Origin: JAWKWH01 sp040830725
Lineage (GTDB): Bacteria; Pseudomonadota; Alphaproteobacteria; Rhizobiales; Rhizobiaceae
Direction of reading: 5' to 3'
DNA length: 64,000 bases
NCBI GenBank assembly: GCA_040830725.1
Contig: JBFOMG010000036.1
Span: forward strand, 25,067-89,066
Both the position numbers and the translations under genes were made by a program. Of the stretch, positions 18,525 to 26,886 are shown one piece after another. The number at the start of each line of letters is the position of its first letter. Within the stretch, counting starts at the first letter, position 1. A model generated the notes under the pieces. The model had not been told where the DNA came from, ran no database searches, and worked only from the letters and a program-made list of their open reading frames with translations.

Positions 18525-18585
18525 AAAACATGATTTTTCTGGCAAATAGGTCAGTTTTGCTGCTATATTCCGGCCGAATTTGATG

Positions 18586-18627
18586 AAACGGTTCCGGTGT
18601 TGCAAGACACCGGACCGTTTTATTTTT
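18586..18627 (+). terminator. Terminator-like hairpin in the greA leader
   Basis: A 14-base-pair stem with a single bulged T (18586-18600 with 18607-18620) and a six-base loop is followed by a U-rich tract (TTTTATTTTT, 18618-18627). It lies 62 bases after the PH-like gene and 66 bases before the greA start. It could simply end the upstream transcript. A -10-like TATATT sits at 18564-18569, so it may instead be an attenuator within the greA leader. Confidence 0.8.
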
Positions 18628-18693
18628 GACCAAGACGTCACGCCACAAGGTTTCATCGAACACCTGCGGCTTATCTGGAAGGCGAACCGTAGC

Positions 18694-19167
18694 ATGAACA
18701 AGGTTCCAATGACCGCGCCGGGCTTCGAAAAGCTCAAGGAAGAACTTCGCTGGCGCCAGCAGGAAGAACGGCCCCGGATCATCGAGGCGATTGCCGAAGC
18801 GCGCTCGCATGGAGATCTGTCGGAAAACGCGGAATATCATGCAGCCAAAGAGGCCCAAAGCCTCAACGAAGGCCGCATTTCAGAACTTGAGGACTATGTG
18901 GCCCGTGCCGAGGTAATTGACGTGGCCAAGTTGAACGGCGAAACCATCAAATTCGGTGCAACGGTCGTCCTTGTCGATGAAGACACCGAAGAGGAAAAGA
19001 CCTATCAGATCGTTGGCGACCAGGAAGCCGACGTCAAATCCGGCCGCATCTCGATTTCATCTCCGATTGCGCGTGCGCTCATCGGCAAGGAAACCGGCGA
19101 TGCGATCGAAGTCAACGCGCCGGGCGGCGCACGCGGATACGAAATCCTTGAGGTTCGCTGGGGCTGA
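18694..19167 (+). CDS. greA: Transcription elongation factor GreA
   Basis: A 157-residue GreA, the standard size. The N-terminal coiled coil carries the acidic tip (SHGDLSENAEYHAAKEAQ, about residues 42-59) that enters the RNA polymerase secondary channel and triggers cleavage of backtracked RNA. The C-terminal FKBP-like domain ends ISSPIARALIGKETGD...GYEILEV. The ATG at 18694 gives the correct N terminus (MNKVPMTAPGFEKLKEEL); in-frame extension upstream runs through the terminator hairpin and is not coding. It marks the left edge of the LPS locus. Confidence 0.97.
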   Translation: MNKVPMTAPGFEKLKEELRWRQQEERPRIIEAIAEARSHGDLSENAEYHAAKEAQSLNEGRISELEDYVARAEVIDVAKLNGETIKFGATVVLVDEDTEEEKTYQIVGDQEADVKSGRISISSPIARALIGKETGDAIEVNAPGGARGYEILEVRWG

Positions 19168-19195
19168 GCCGAAGGGACAACATTGGTTCTGGCAA

Positions 19196-20284
19196 ATGAA
19201 CGCGCGCGAGCCGCTTGATGTCATCGTCACAAACTTCAACCGCAACTTTACCGGCGTATCGGCAACCGCCGCTGCAGTGATTGCTCGACAGGATCGCAAG
19301 CACAATCTCAATCTGGTCGGCTATCCGCTTCCCGGATGCCCGCAACCCGTCAAGCTGACCAACGCAATGGCGATCACCAGGCAAAACGGCGCAACAAGGC
19401 CCGTCATCTGGCATGTCAGGCGTAATATTGAAATGACGACTGCAATCTTCGCCCGCGACATCATGCGGCTGCCGATCAAGACCGTTTTCACGTCATCGGC
19501 CCGGCGGCTGCACTCAGCCATTCCGCGATGGCTGATCTCGCGTATGGATGCGGTCATTGCAACGACCGACCACGCTGCTTCATTTGTGCCGAATGTGTTC
19601 GCGGTGGCACCTCACGGTGTCGATACGGAAAATTTCAAGCCAGCGGACAACCGGCTCGAATGCTGGGCGAAAAGCGGTTTTCCGGGCACAATGGGCATTG
19701 CCACCGTCGGCAGGGTTCGTCCTGAAAAAGGCACCGACATCTTTGTTGAGACGATGATGAGCACGCTGCCAAGATTGCCGGGAGCCAAAGCCCTGATAAT
19801 CGGCAAGGCAACCGCCGAACACCGGGCTTTTGAAGAGGACCTGAAACGCCGGATATCCGGTGCGGGACTATCCGAACGCATCATTTTTACCGGCGAGCTT
19901 TCATCGGACAGATTGGCCGCCTTATTGCCGGGACTGTCGCTTCTGGTCGCAACCCCCAGATATGAGGGTTATGGCATGACAGCTTTGGAAGCCATGGCGT
20001 CGGGCGTACCGGTTGTCGCGAGCAATACCGGTCACTTTGCCAAATTTCTTGAAGGTGGCGAATGTGGCTCCATCACTGAAAACGACGATCCCGCCCATAT
20101 TTCCGACCTGGCGCTGCAATTCCTGACCAACCCCGACCGGTTGGAGGCCGCAGGTATTGCAGCCCGCGACCGCGCGGTCGACCAATTCTCGATCGACGGA
20201 GAGGTCGAAGCCATCGACCACGTCTATCGGGCACTCCTCGCCGGCAAGGCACCGTCGGGTGTCACAGATCTGGTTATCCAATGA
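19196..20284 (+). CDS. lpsB: LPS core glycosyltransferase, GT4 (LpcC/LpsB type)
   Basis: A 362-residue GT-B glycosyltransferase of family GT4. The C-terminal donor-binding half shows GRVRPEKGTDIF and the EGYGMTALEAMASGVPVVAS stretch with the catalytic E-x7-E pattern. In rhizobia the LpsB/LpcC mannosyltransferases of the LPS inner core lie next to greA, as here, and the N-terminal half (TNFNRNFTGVSATAAAV) fits that group, so transfer of a core sugar (likely mannose) is inferred. The symbol is by context. The stop overlaps the next ATG by four bases, suggesting coupling. Confidence 0.82.
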   Translation: MNAREPLDVIVTNFNRNFTGVSATAAAVIARQDRKHNLNLVGYPLPGCPQPVKLTNAMAITRQNGATRPVIWHVRRNIEMTTAIFARDIMRLPIKTVFTSSARRLHSAIPRWLISRMDAVIATTDHAASFVPNVFAVAPHGVDTENFKPADNRLECWAKSGFPGTMGIATVGRVRPEKGTDIFVETMMSTLPRLPGAKALIIGKATAEHRAFEEDLKRRISGAGLSERIIFTGELSSDRLAALLPGLSLLVATPRYEGYGMTALEAMASGVPVVASNTGHFAKFLEGGECGSITENDDPAHISDLALQFLTNPDRLEAAGIAARDRAVDQFSIDGEVEAIDHVYRALLAGKAPSGVTDLVIQ

Positions 20285-21033
20285 AGCTGGCGGCCTTTCT
20301 CATCCACCTGAAACGGGCAACCCAGCGGCGGCCCCAGGTGGAACGCATCATCGAAGCCTGTCCGCTCGATATTGCAGTTGTCGATGCCGTCGACGGCCGG
20401 GCGATGAGTGAGGCCGAACAGGCAAAGGTCTACAAATTCGAAAAACAGTTCGAACCACCCTATCCATTTCGCATCGGGCCCGGCGAAATTGGCTGTTTCC
20501 TGAGCCATCGCCGATGTTGGCAGCGAACTGTCGATGGTAATGCCGATGCCGGATTGATCCTGGAAGACGATGTTGAGATCGACGCGGACGTTTTTGCCAA
20601 GGCAATCGAGTTGGCAACGGATCACATAGCGGAAATCGGTTACATCCAGTTTCAGGTGCGCGCAATACCGGGAGCAAGCAGGATTGTCGATGCACGTGAT
20701 GGCCATCGCCTCATTTTCCCTGCTACGGTACCGCGCCGAACTTCAGCCCAGCTTGTCAGCCGCGATGCCGCCAAACACCTCCTGCGGCTGACGGATACAT
20801 TTGATCGCCCGATCGATGGCTTTTTGCAATTGACCTGGGAAACGAAAATTCCGGTCGCCTGTATTGAACCATCGGGCGTGACAGACCGGACTGCACAATC
20901 GGGCGGCAGCACGATTACACCGCATGCCAAGGGTAGTCTGCTTGCAAGACTGTCCGGCAACATCTACAGGGAGGCCTTGCGGCTTTGGTACCGTTGGCAG
21001 GTAGCTTCCGCATCCCGCCGCCAAAGACCCTGA
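20281..21033 (+). CDS. Glycosyltransferase family 25
   Basis: A 250-residue GT25 (LPS galactosyltransferase-like). It begins with the family pattern of a short strand then IHLKRATQRRPQVERI, and has GPGEIGCFLSHRRCW and LILEDDVEI (about residues 97-105), where the ED-D acids bind metal and nucleotide sugar. The C terminus is basic and likely touches the membrane. It overlaps the GT4 gene by four bases, in the same operon-like run of LPS genes. Confidence 0.88.
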   Translation: MKLAAFLIHLKRATQRRPQVERIIEACPLDIAVVDAVDGRAMSEAEQAKVYKFEKQFEPPYPFRIGPGEIGCFLSHRRCWQRTVDGNADAGLILEDDVEIDADVFAKAIELATDHIAEIGYIQFQVRAIPGASRIVDARDGHRLIFPATVPRRTSAQLVSRDAAKHLLRLTDTFDRPIDGFLQLTWETKIPVACIEPSGVTDRTAQSGGSTITPHAKGSLLARLSGNIYREALRLWYRWQVASASRRQRP

Positions 21034-21065
21034 GTCGAACAAGCCGAGCATCCCTGACCTGGAAC

Positions 21066-21932
21066 ATGACCAAAAGCCCGTTTCTGGCCTGCTATACCAA
21101 TCTTGATCGCGCGACGGACCGCAACGAAGTGTTTCTTGCAGAATGCCGCCGGGTTTCGATTGACCTGGAACGGCTTTCCGCCGTCGATGGACTTGAGATT
21201 CCCAAAGATGAAGCCGAGGAACTGGGCAATCAGGCTTCCGGAATGTATCCGGTCGGGCTTGGCCATATAGGCTGCTATCTGACCCACCGCAAATTCTGGG
21301 AGATGGTCGCCGATGGGCAGACGCCCTGGGGTTTCATCTGCGAAGACGATGTCCATTTCTCCGGCGATACTGCAAGGTTTCTGCGATCCGATGAGTGGTT
21401 GCCCGGCGGCTTCGACCTGGTAAAGGCTGAGACCGCCTTTCAGCGGGTCATCATGTCCAAGCAGCCTGCCGCACAGGTCAATGGTCATGCCATCAGGACC
21501 TTGTATTCCAACCATGGCGGAACCGCAGGGTATTTCGTTTCGAAAGCCGGTGCGGAAAGATTGCTGGAGCTGACCGATGGCAAATGCGATTCCGTTGATC
21601 AGCTCATGTTCAATCCCCAACTCGGAATAGCTTCCAAACTTGCAATCGCGCAGATTGATCCGGCGCTGTGCGTTCAGGATTATCTGCTCGCCAAAAGCGG
21701 ACAGCATGCCGGTCTGGAGAGCCTCATCGACAAGCTGCCACTTGAATTTCATGCCAAAAACCCAAGCGCTGCAAAACCGGTCGGGTTTGAGCGCCGGGTC
21801 ATCAAGCCATTGAGAAAGACCGGCGATTTTCTCAACAGAACCTTCGGCAATCTCTTCACATCGCGGCGTCACAAGAAAGTGCCCATCGAGGTCGGCGGGG
21901 TGACATACACCGCGTCCGGCGGGCGGACCTAG
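21066..21932 (+). CDS. Glycosyltransferase family 25
   Basis: A 288-residue second GT25, paralogous to the one before. Motifs: CYTNLDRATDRNEVF, GLGHIGCYLTHRKFW and WGFICEDDVHF with the metal-binding acids, then GGTAGYFVSKAGAERLL. It probably adds another hexose to the LPS core or outer core. The ATG at 21066 gives a start like its paralogue; a longer frame upstream overlaps the previous gene and is rejected. Four bases separate its stop from the fusion gene. Confidence 0.88.
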   Translation: MTKSPFLACYTNLDRATDRNEVFLAECRRVSIDLERLSAVDGLEIPKDEAEELGNQASGMYPVGLGHIGCYLTHRKFWEMVADGQTPWGFICEDDVHFSGDTARFLRSDEWLPGGFDLVKAETAFQRVIMSKQPAAQVNGHAIRTLYSNHGGTAGYFVSKAGAERLLELTDGKCDSVDQLMFNPQLGIASKLAIAQIDPALCVQDYLLAKSGQHAGLESLIDKLPLEFHAKNPSAAKPVGFERRVIKPLRKTGDFLNRTFGNLFTSRRHKKVPIEVGGVTYTASGGRT

Positions 21933-21936
21933 CGCA

Positions 21937-23529
21937 GTGAAAATCGCGATCCTCTATATCTGCACCGGTAGCTATCGCGTCTTCTTTGACGGGTTTTATC
22001 AATCCAGCGAAACAAACTTTCTTACCGGGCACGATAAGACCTATTTTGTCTTTTCGGACCAACCGCTGGATTCCACTTACGCCAATGCCGAATTTGTCGA
22101 ACAGGAAAACCTGGGCTGGCCAGGTAACACGCTCGACAGATATTCGGTCTTCACAAAAATCCGCGACCGGCTGAAAGAATTCGATCACATCTATTTTTTT
22201 AACGCCAACTGCCAGTTTGTCGAGCCGGTTGGTGAGGAGTTTCTGGGTCAAGATGACGAGATAGTCGTCGTGCGCCATCCCGGCCACCACGACCGGGAAG
22301 TTGCCGGTCTGCCCTACGAGCGCGATGCAAGGTCACGCGCCTGCGTCGCATCGGGTGAAGCAAAATACTACGTCGCCGGCGGCATCAATGGCGGCCCGCG
22401 AGACGCTTACCTGCAATTCATTGAGGTCGCACGCGAGGCCATCGAAGCCGACAAGAAGGCGGGTGTCATGCCGGTCTGGCACGATGAATCGCATCTGAAC
22501 CGCTATGTTATCGACCACCCGCACCGGCTGTTGGATCCGGGCTATTGTTATCCGGAAGGCTGGGATCTGCCGTTCGAGGCTAAAATACTCGTGCGCGACA
22601 AGGCCCGGTTCGGCGGGGCACTGACCCTTCGGAAAACCCGGCGCTGGCGCGCGCCCGAAAATGCAATCGTTATCGAACTGCTGGGACGCTTGGGCAACCA
22701 GATGTTTCAATATGCAACCGCGCGAGCCGCTGCTTTGCGCTGCCGTGCGGAAGTGGTCCTCGACACACGTATCCTGGCACGCTCCAACTGGGCCTACGAT
22801 CTGGGCCGCTTCAACATCAAGGCGCGCATCGGCGACAAAAAGGACCTTTGCCCGCCAAAGGAGCGGCCACTGAAACGCCTGGCCTGGCGGACACTGGCCA
22901 AGGCACAGGGCCGGTTCATTCGCGAAAAACACAATCAATTCGAGTCGAAGGTGCTGGAAGCAAAACCCGGCACCGAACTACGCGGTTATTGGCAAAATGA
23001 GCGCTATTTTGCCGATGTGGAAGCGCAGCTGCGCGAAGATTTCACCTTCGTCGACCCGCCTAGTCCCTCAAATGCGGCCATGATGGAGAAAATTGCATCG
23101 ACGCAATCGGTCGCCGTTCACTTGCGCCGTGGCGACTATCTGGCCGATGTGCGCACCCAGGGCGTCTATGCCCGCTGCGGGCAGGAGTATTACGACCGGG
23201 CCGCACAGATGATTGTATCGCAGCTGGATGAGGAGCCGGTTTTCTTCGTTTTCTCCGATGACCCCGATTGGGCCAGGGAAAACCTGCGACTGCCAGGTGA
23301 GTTGGTCGTCGTCGACATCAATGGTCCTGAAACGGCTTATGAGGACATGAGGCTGATGGCCTCGTGCCGGCACAACATCATCTCAAACTCGACATTCTCC
23401 TGGTGGGGAGCCTGGCTCAATCCGTCACCTGACAAGATCGTCATCGGTCCGAAGACCTGGTACTTGCACGAGAGCCTCTCAAACGAGTACATCACGCCCG
23501 AAGGCTGGCAGGTCGTAGAGAATGTGTGA
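21937..23529 (+). CDS. Fused GT6 (ABO-transferase-like) and GT11 (alpha-1,2-fucosyltransferase) protein
   Basis: A 530-residue two-domain protein. Residues 1-230 are family GT6, the family of the human ABO transferases: ILYICTGSYRVFF at the start, GWPGNTLDRY (60-69), NAN at 89-91 in the place of the usual DXD, YYVAGGINGG (144-153) and WHDESHLNRY (181-190). After a short basic linker, residues 243-530 are GT11: GRLGNQMFQYA (250-260), HLRRGDY (395-401, GDP-fucose binding) and NSTFSWWGAW (484-493). GT11 adds fucose alpha-1,2 to galactose, making an H-type acceptor; GT6 enzymes then add Gal or GalNAc alpha-1,3 to that galactose. The two steps of ABO-like antigen synthesis are therefore in one chain. 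gmd and fcl in the same locus could supply GDP-fucose. Exact sugars are inferred. Confidence 0.92.
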   Translation: MKIAILYICTGSYRVFFDGFYQSSETNFLTGHDKTYFVFSDQPLDSTYANAEFVEQENLGWPGNTLDRYSVFTKIRDRLKEFDHIYFFNANCQFVEPVGEEFLGQDDEIVVVRHPGHHDREVAGLPYERDARSRACVASGEAKYYVAGGINGGPRDAYLQFIEVAREAIEADKKAGVMPVWHDESHLNRYVIDHPHRLLDPGYCYPEGWDLPFEAKILVRDKARFGGALTLRKTRRWRAPENAIVIELLGRLGNQMFQYATARAAALRCRAEVVLDTRILARSNWAYDLGRFNIKARIGDKKDLCPPKERPLKRLAWRTLAKAQGRFIREKHNQFESKVLEAKPGTELRGYWQNERYFADVEAQLREDFTFVDPPSPSNAAMMEKIASTQSVAVHLRRGDYLADVRTQGVYARCGQEYYDRAAQMIVSQLDEEPVFFVFSDDPDWARENLRLPGELVVVDINGPETAYEDMRLMASCRHNIISNSTFSWWGAWLNPSPDKIVIGPKTWYLHESLSNEYITPEGWQVVENV

Positions 23530-23556
23530 GGCTTGGCGGCAATTTCCGGAGTAGGC

Positions 23557-24273
23557 ATGAAAGAACCAAACAACGAACAGGCACGCGATGCCTGGGTTGA
23601 AGCCCAGCTAAAGGCGATACCGGGAGGAAAGAGTATTCTCGATGTCGGTGCCGGGGAATGCCAGTACAAGCCTCATTGTTCGCACTTGAACTATACCTCT
23701 CAGGATGTCGCCGAATATGACGGCGGCGGAAACGAACGCGGGCTTCACACCGGTGAATGGGACTTTTCCCAGATCGACATCGTCTGCGACATTCTGGATA
23801 TCCCGGAAGACACCAAATATGATGTCGTTCTGTGTACGGAAGTGTTCGAGCACGTGCCCGATCCAGTGGCAAGCATCAAGAAACTCACCAAATTGGTCGG
23901 CGAAGAAGGGATTCTGCTTCTCACCGCACCTTTCATCTCAATGACGCATTTTGCGCCCTATCATTTTGCGACCGGATTCAGCGAATATTTCTACCGCGAA
24001 CATCTTGAGGCAGCCGGCTTTGACATTGAAATCATCGAGGCCAATGGCGGATGGTTCGACTTCATGATGCAGGAACTGGGACGTAGCCGCGGCATGTACA
24101 GACAGTATCTCGGCCGCAACGCGAGCCCACTGACGTCCATGATATTCAAAATCGCGCGACAACTGATGAAGCAGGCAGCGCGCCTCGACGGACCGAGAGA
24201 TGCCCGCACGTCCAGCGAATTCATGACTTTCGGTTGGCACGTTCGGGCCCGAAAGCGCAGACCCGGCGCATGA
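23557..24273 (+). CDS. SAM-dependent methyltransferase, class I
   Basis: A 238-residue Rossmann-fold methyltransferase. Motif I is ILDVGAGECQY (about residues 27-37), followed by an acidic strand end and VVLCTEVFEHVPDP, the methyltransferase-11 type motif. It ends in a basic tail. Placed between the fusion glycosyltransferase and the GT2, it probably methylates a sugar of the same glycan. The ATG at 23557 follows GGAGTAGGC; the TTG at 23533 is less likely. Confidence 0.85.
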   Translation: MKEPNNEQARDAWVEAQLKAIPGGKSILDVGAGECQYKPHCSHLNYTSQDVAEYDGGGNERGLHTGEWDFSQIDIVCDILDIPEDTKYDVVLCTEVFEHVPDPVASIKKLTKLVGEEGILLLTAPFISMTHFAPYHFATGFSEYFYREHLEAAGFDIEIIEANGGWFDFMMQELGRSRGMYRQYLGRNASPLTSMIFKIARQLMKQAARLDGPRDARTSSEFMTFGWHVRARKRRPGA

Positions 24274-24289
24274 GCGAAGGCGTCCTGCA

Positions 24290-25216
24290 ATGACGGCACA
24301 GGAAGAACATTTGGTTAGTGTGGGAATGCCGATTTACAACCGGCCGGATCTGCTGGAAAGCCGTCTCGCCAATGTGACCGGGCAGACCTACAAAAACCTG
24401 GAAATCGTTATTTCTGACAACGCTTCGCCTGATCCCAGGGTTCAAGAAGTTGCCCACAAATATGCCAACCGGGATTCACGAATTCGATACTTACGGCAGA
24501 ATGAAAATGCCGGAATCAGTGCCAATTTCAGGCTGGTTCTCCGCGAGAGCACCGGGAAGTATTTTGCGTGGGCGGCCGATGATGATGAATGGGATGACAA
24601 TTTCGTTGAGACATGTGTCGAGGGCATAGGACGCGCACAACTGTTCATGCCGAAGATGGCTGTCAAACATCTGAACAGCGGAAGCATCCAGAAAACCGAT
24701 ACTCCGCGATTGTCGCTTGACGAATCGGCTGCAGTCAACGCCAAACGATTCTTGAATGCCCTGCAGCCGGGCCTGATTTATGGCCTGCATGATCGAGAGG
24801 CACTGAACCGGATATTTCGGAACGAGGACACCTTCGACCTGTCCGACATTCTTATCGTGTTGCGTGCCATTCTCGCAGATGGAGTCGTCGTTGGTGATGG
24901 AGCAGAATACCGGGCCGGTGTTCCCGGTGGCGAGTACGAACCCAAACCAATCGGCACTGAGGACAATCCCAATCAGTTTTCTTATCGCGGATTTTTGCGT
25001 GCCGCGTTTTCTGCCATAGCTCGAAGTCCAAACCTGTCCGCCAGCCAGAAGATCATTCTATATACCCGGCTGGTTTTGGTGACGATGAAGCTGATGGCTC
25101 ACCTGACCGAGATTTATCCGTCCTCATCCAAACCCCACCACAAGATTTATTGTTTTGTCAGGCGCGCACCAAAACGACTGAAGAACCTGCTGTTTTCGAG
25201 GCGGGTCAAACACTGA
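24290..25216 (+). CDS. Glycosyltransferase family 2
   Basis: A 308-residue GT-A glycosyltransferase: VSVGMPIYNRPDLLESRLANV at the N terminus, EIVISDNASPD, and AWAADDDEW (about residues 94-102) as the metal-binding acidic motif. Donor and acceptor are unknown. It is the last rightward gene of the first half of the locus; the next gene is convergent, with a hairpin between them. Confidence 0.88.
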   Translation: MTAQEEHLVSVGMPIYNRPDLLESRLANVTGQTYKNLEIVISDNASPDPRVQEVAHKYANRDSRIRYLRQNENAGISANFRLVLRESTGKYFAWAADDDEWDDNFVETCVEGIGRAQLFMPKMAVKHLNSGSIQKTDTPRLSLDESAAVNAKRFLNALQPGLIYGLHDREALNRIFRNEDTFDLSDILIVLRAILADGVVVGDGAEYRAGVPGGEYEPKPIGTEDNPNQFSYRGFLRAAFSAIARSPNLSASQKIILYTRLVLVTMKLMAHLTEIYPSSSKPHHKIYCFVRRAPKRLKNLLFSRRVKH

Positions 25217-25259
25217 CAAACGGATGCATCGCGGGACAATGTGCGCGTATTTTCGTATC

Positions 25260-25285
25260 CCAACCAGTATCATAATACCGGTTGG
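25260..25285. terminator. Hairpin between convergent genes
   Basis: An 11-base-pair stem with one mismatch (25260-25270 with 25275-25285) and a four-base loop sits in the 81-base gap between the GT2 and CmcI-like genes. No U-run follows on either strand, so it is at best a weak or factor-assisted terminator. Confidence 0.4.
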
Positions 25286-25297
25286 CGAGGCTCAGCG

Positions 25298-26065
25298 TTA
25301 CCTCAATCTCTTGACATAGGCCGACGGCCAATAAGTCACCCGATTGCGAACGATACCCTCATTGAAGGGCCAATCAGGTTCGACAATTTCAAAGTTCGCA
25401 TTGCTCTGGGCAAAATTGATCGCAGCCTGTTTCGGGTTGTTGGTAATCCAGTCTTCCTGCGTTCTCGGTCCGCCGGCAACTTGCTCCATGATCCCGTCGG
25501 TGGCAACGATGTAGGATCCTGGCGTAACAACATTTGCGTAGGCGTTAAGTTCATCGCCCACATGTTCATACGTGTGGTTGGAATCCAGAATTACCAAAAC
25601 GACATCATCCGGTTTGATCAAACTTCGAACTTGGTCAACGACATCAGGAGCGGTCGAGGACCCATCAACCAGCGTTATCAATTCACCAAGATCATGGCTT
25701 TCGATCGCAGCCCGATTGTGATCTCGAAGGGCGAGTTCGACTCCAACAACCCGGCCGCGGTCCATTGCTTTCAGCAGCGTGGCATAAAAAATCAACGATC
25801 CGCCATGTGCAACGCCTGTCTCGACAATCACTGTTGGCTTGATGTCCCAAATCACCTCCTGAATTCGGATCATGTCTTCGGGCAATTGAATTACCGGTCT
25901 GCCAAACCAGGCAAACGAGTACACATACTTGGTATCCCAACCGGCTCTCAACCAAGCTGCAGACATCGCCTCGAATGCCTCTGCTGATTCCAGCGGATGG
26001 GATTTGCTCTCACTATCCGTAGTGACGGTCACGGTGTTTGCCTGATCATCGAAGGTCAGTTTCAT
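25298..26065 (-). CDS. CmcI-like (cephalosporin hydroxylase family) methyltransferase
   Basis: A 255-residue member of the CmcI family. It has IVETGVAHGGSLIFYA (SAM-binding motif I), VVGVELALRDHNR and VILDSNHTYEHV. CmcI acts with CmcJ to methoxylate cephamycin, and relatives such as rhamnosyl O-methyltransferases act on glycolipid sugars, so here sugar O-methylation is more likely than antibiotic chemistry. The ATG at 26065 is chosen; it lies just past the stop of the epimerase gene. Last gene of the leftward operon. Confidence 0.85.
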   Translation of the reverse strand: MKLTFDDQANTVTVTTDSESKSHPLESAEAFEAMSAAWLRAGWDTKYVYSFAWFGRPVIQLPEDMIRIQEVIWDIKPTVIVETGVAHGGSLIFYATLLKAMDRGRVVGVELALRDHNRAAIESHDLGELITLVDGSSTAPDVVDQVRSLIKPDDVVLVILDSNHTYEHVGDELNAYANVVTPGSYIVATDGIMEQVAGGPRTQEDWITNNPKQAAINFAQSNANFEIVEPDWPFNEGIVRNRVTYWPSAYVKRLR

Positions 26066-26069
26066 GGAA

Positions 26070-26882
26070 TTACCCACCGGTTTTTAATCTGTGAAATACG
26101 GCTGAAAACATCTCGCCAAACGGACGAAGTCTGTGACCGAACTCGTCTCGGTACCTGTCAATATTGATCTCGGGAAATACCACCTCGGCTGCGTCCTCAT
26201 GAAACGCCACTTCCACTCCCAGCGACCGCAAAACTTCAGAGATTTCCGCATGAGAGACATTTGTGCCTGCGGCAACATTGTACAACCGCTCTTTGCCCTC
26301 CGACGCGATTCGGATCATCATTCGCGCCGCATCAGTGGCTTCGATATAGTCCTTGGATGAAGATGGCGCGGTGCGGAGCGTTACCTTACCGGTTTCTACC
26401 GCTTCTCCGAGAACAGAAGTAAGAAAAACATCCGAAACGTCACCCACTCCAATGACATTGGACAGCCTGGCGACTCTGACGCCGGGCATCCCGCTGGCCA
26501 GGCAAAGACATTCACCCGTCAATTTGGTGAGGTTGTACAATTCGTCGGGATCATTTGGCTGCACCTGAAGCGGTGCTGTCTCGCACGTCGAAGTGGCACC
26601 TCGATAAACACGGGTACTGGACAGATACAGCAAAGAACCAAATGTGTAGGATTGAAGAACGTGCCTGATCAAGTCGACATGCAGGCGGGCTGTTTCAAAA
26701 GGCTTGCTCCGAAAATCGGCCGTCAATCCGGCCGCATAGATGACGTTTCCCAAAAACTCGTCTTTGTCGGGCCAATTGTCACGCTGGACAGATCGCACGC
26801 CGGCGCCCCTCGCCGAAAGCTCCGAGACCAGATGCCGTCCGAGAAAACCCTCTGCGCCAAAAATCGTCCAATTGGACACCAT
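26070..26882 (-). CDS. NAD-dependent epimerase/dehydratase (extended SDR)
   Basis: A 270-residue extended SDR. The nucleotide-binding loop is GAEGFLG (residues 9-15), the catalytic pair is YNLTK (Tyr 116, Lys 120), and SSTRVYRG follows strand 5. SDRs of this type reduce or epimerise nucleotide sugars. As the CDP-sugar branch upstream lacks an obvious 4-ketoreductase, this protein is a candidate for that step, by inference from context. It lies four bases after the carbamoyltransferase gene and just before the CmcI gene. Confidence 0.82.
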   Translation of the reverse strand: MVSNWTIFGAEGFLGRHLVSELSARGAGVRSVQRDNWPDKDEFLGNVIYAAGLTADFRSKPFETARLHVDLIRHVLQSYTFGSLLYLSSTRVYRGATSTCETAPLQVQPNDPDELYNLTKLTGECLCLASGMPGVRVARLSNVIGVGDVSDVFLTSVLGEAVETGKVTLRTAPSSSKDYIEATDAARMMIRIASEGKERLYNVAAGTNVSHAEISEVLRSLGVEVAFHEDAAEVVFPEINIDRYRDEFGHRLRPFGEMFSAVFHRLKTGG

Positions 26883-26886
26883 CGGC

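Noticed and set aside
18580..18693. In-frame N-terminal extension of GreA
   Set aside because: It would translate the terminator hairpin, and GreA is normally 157-158 residues.
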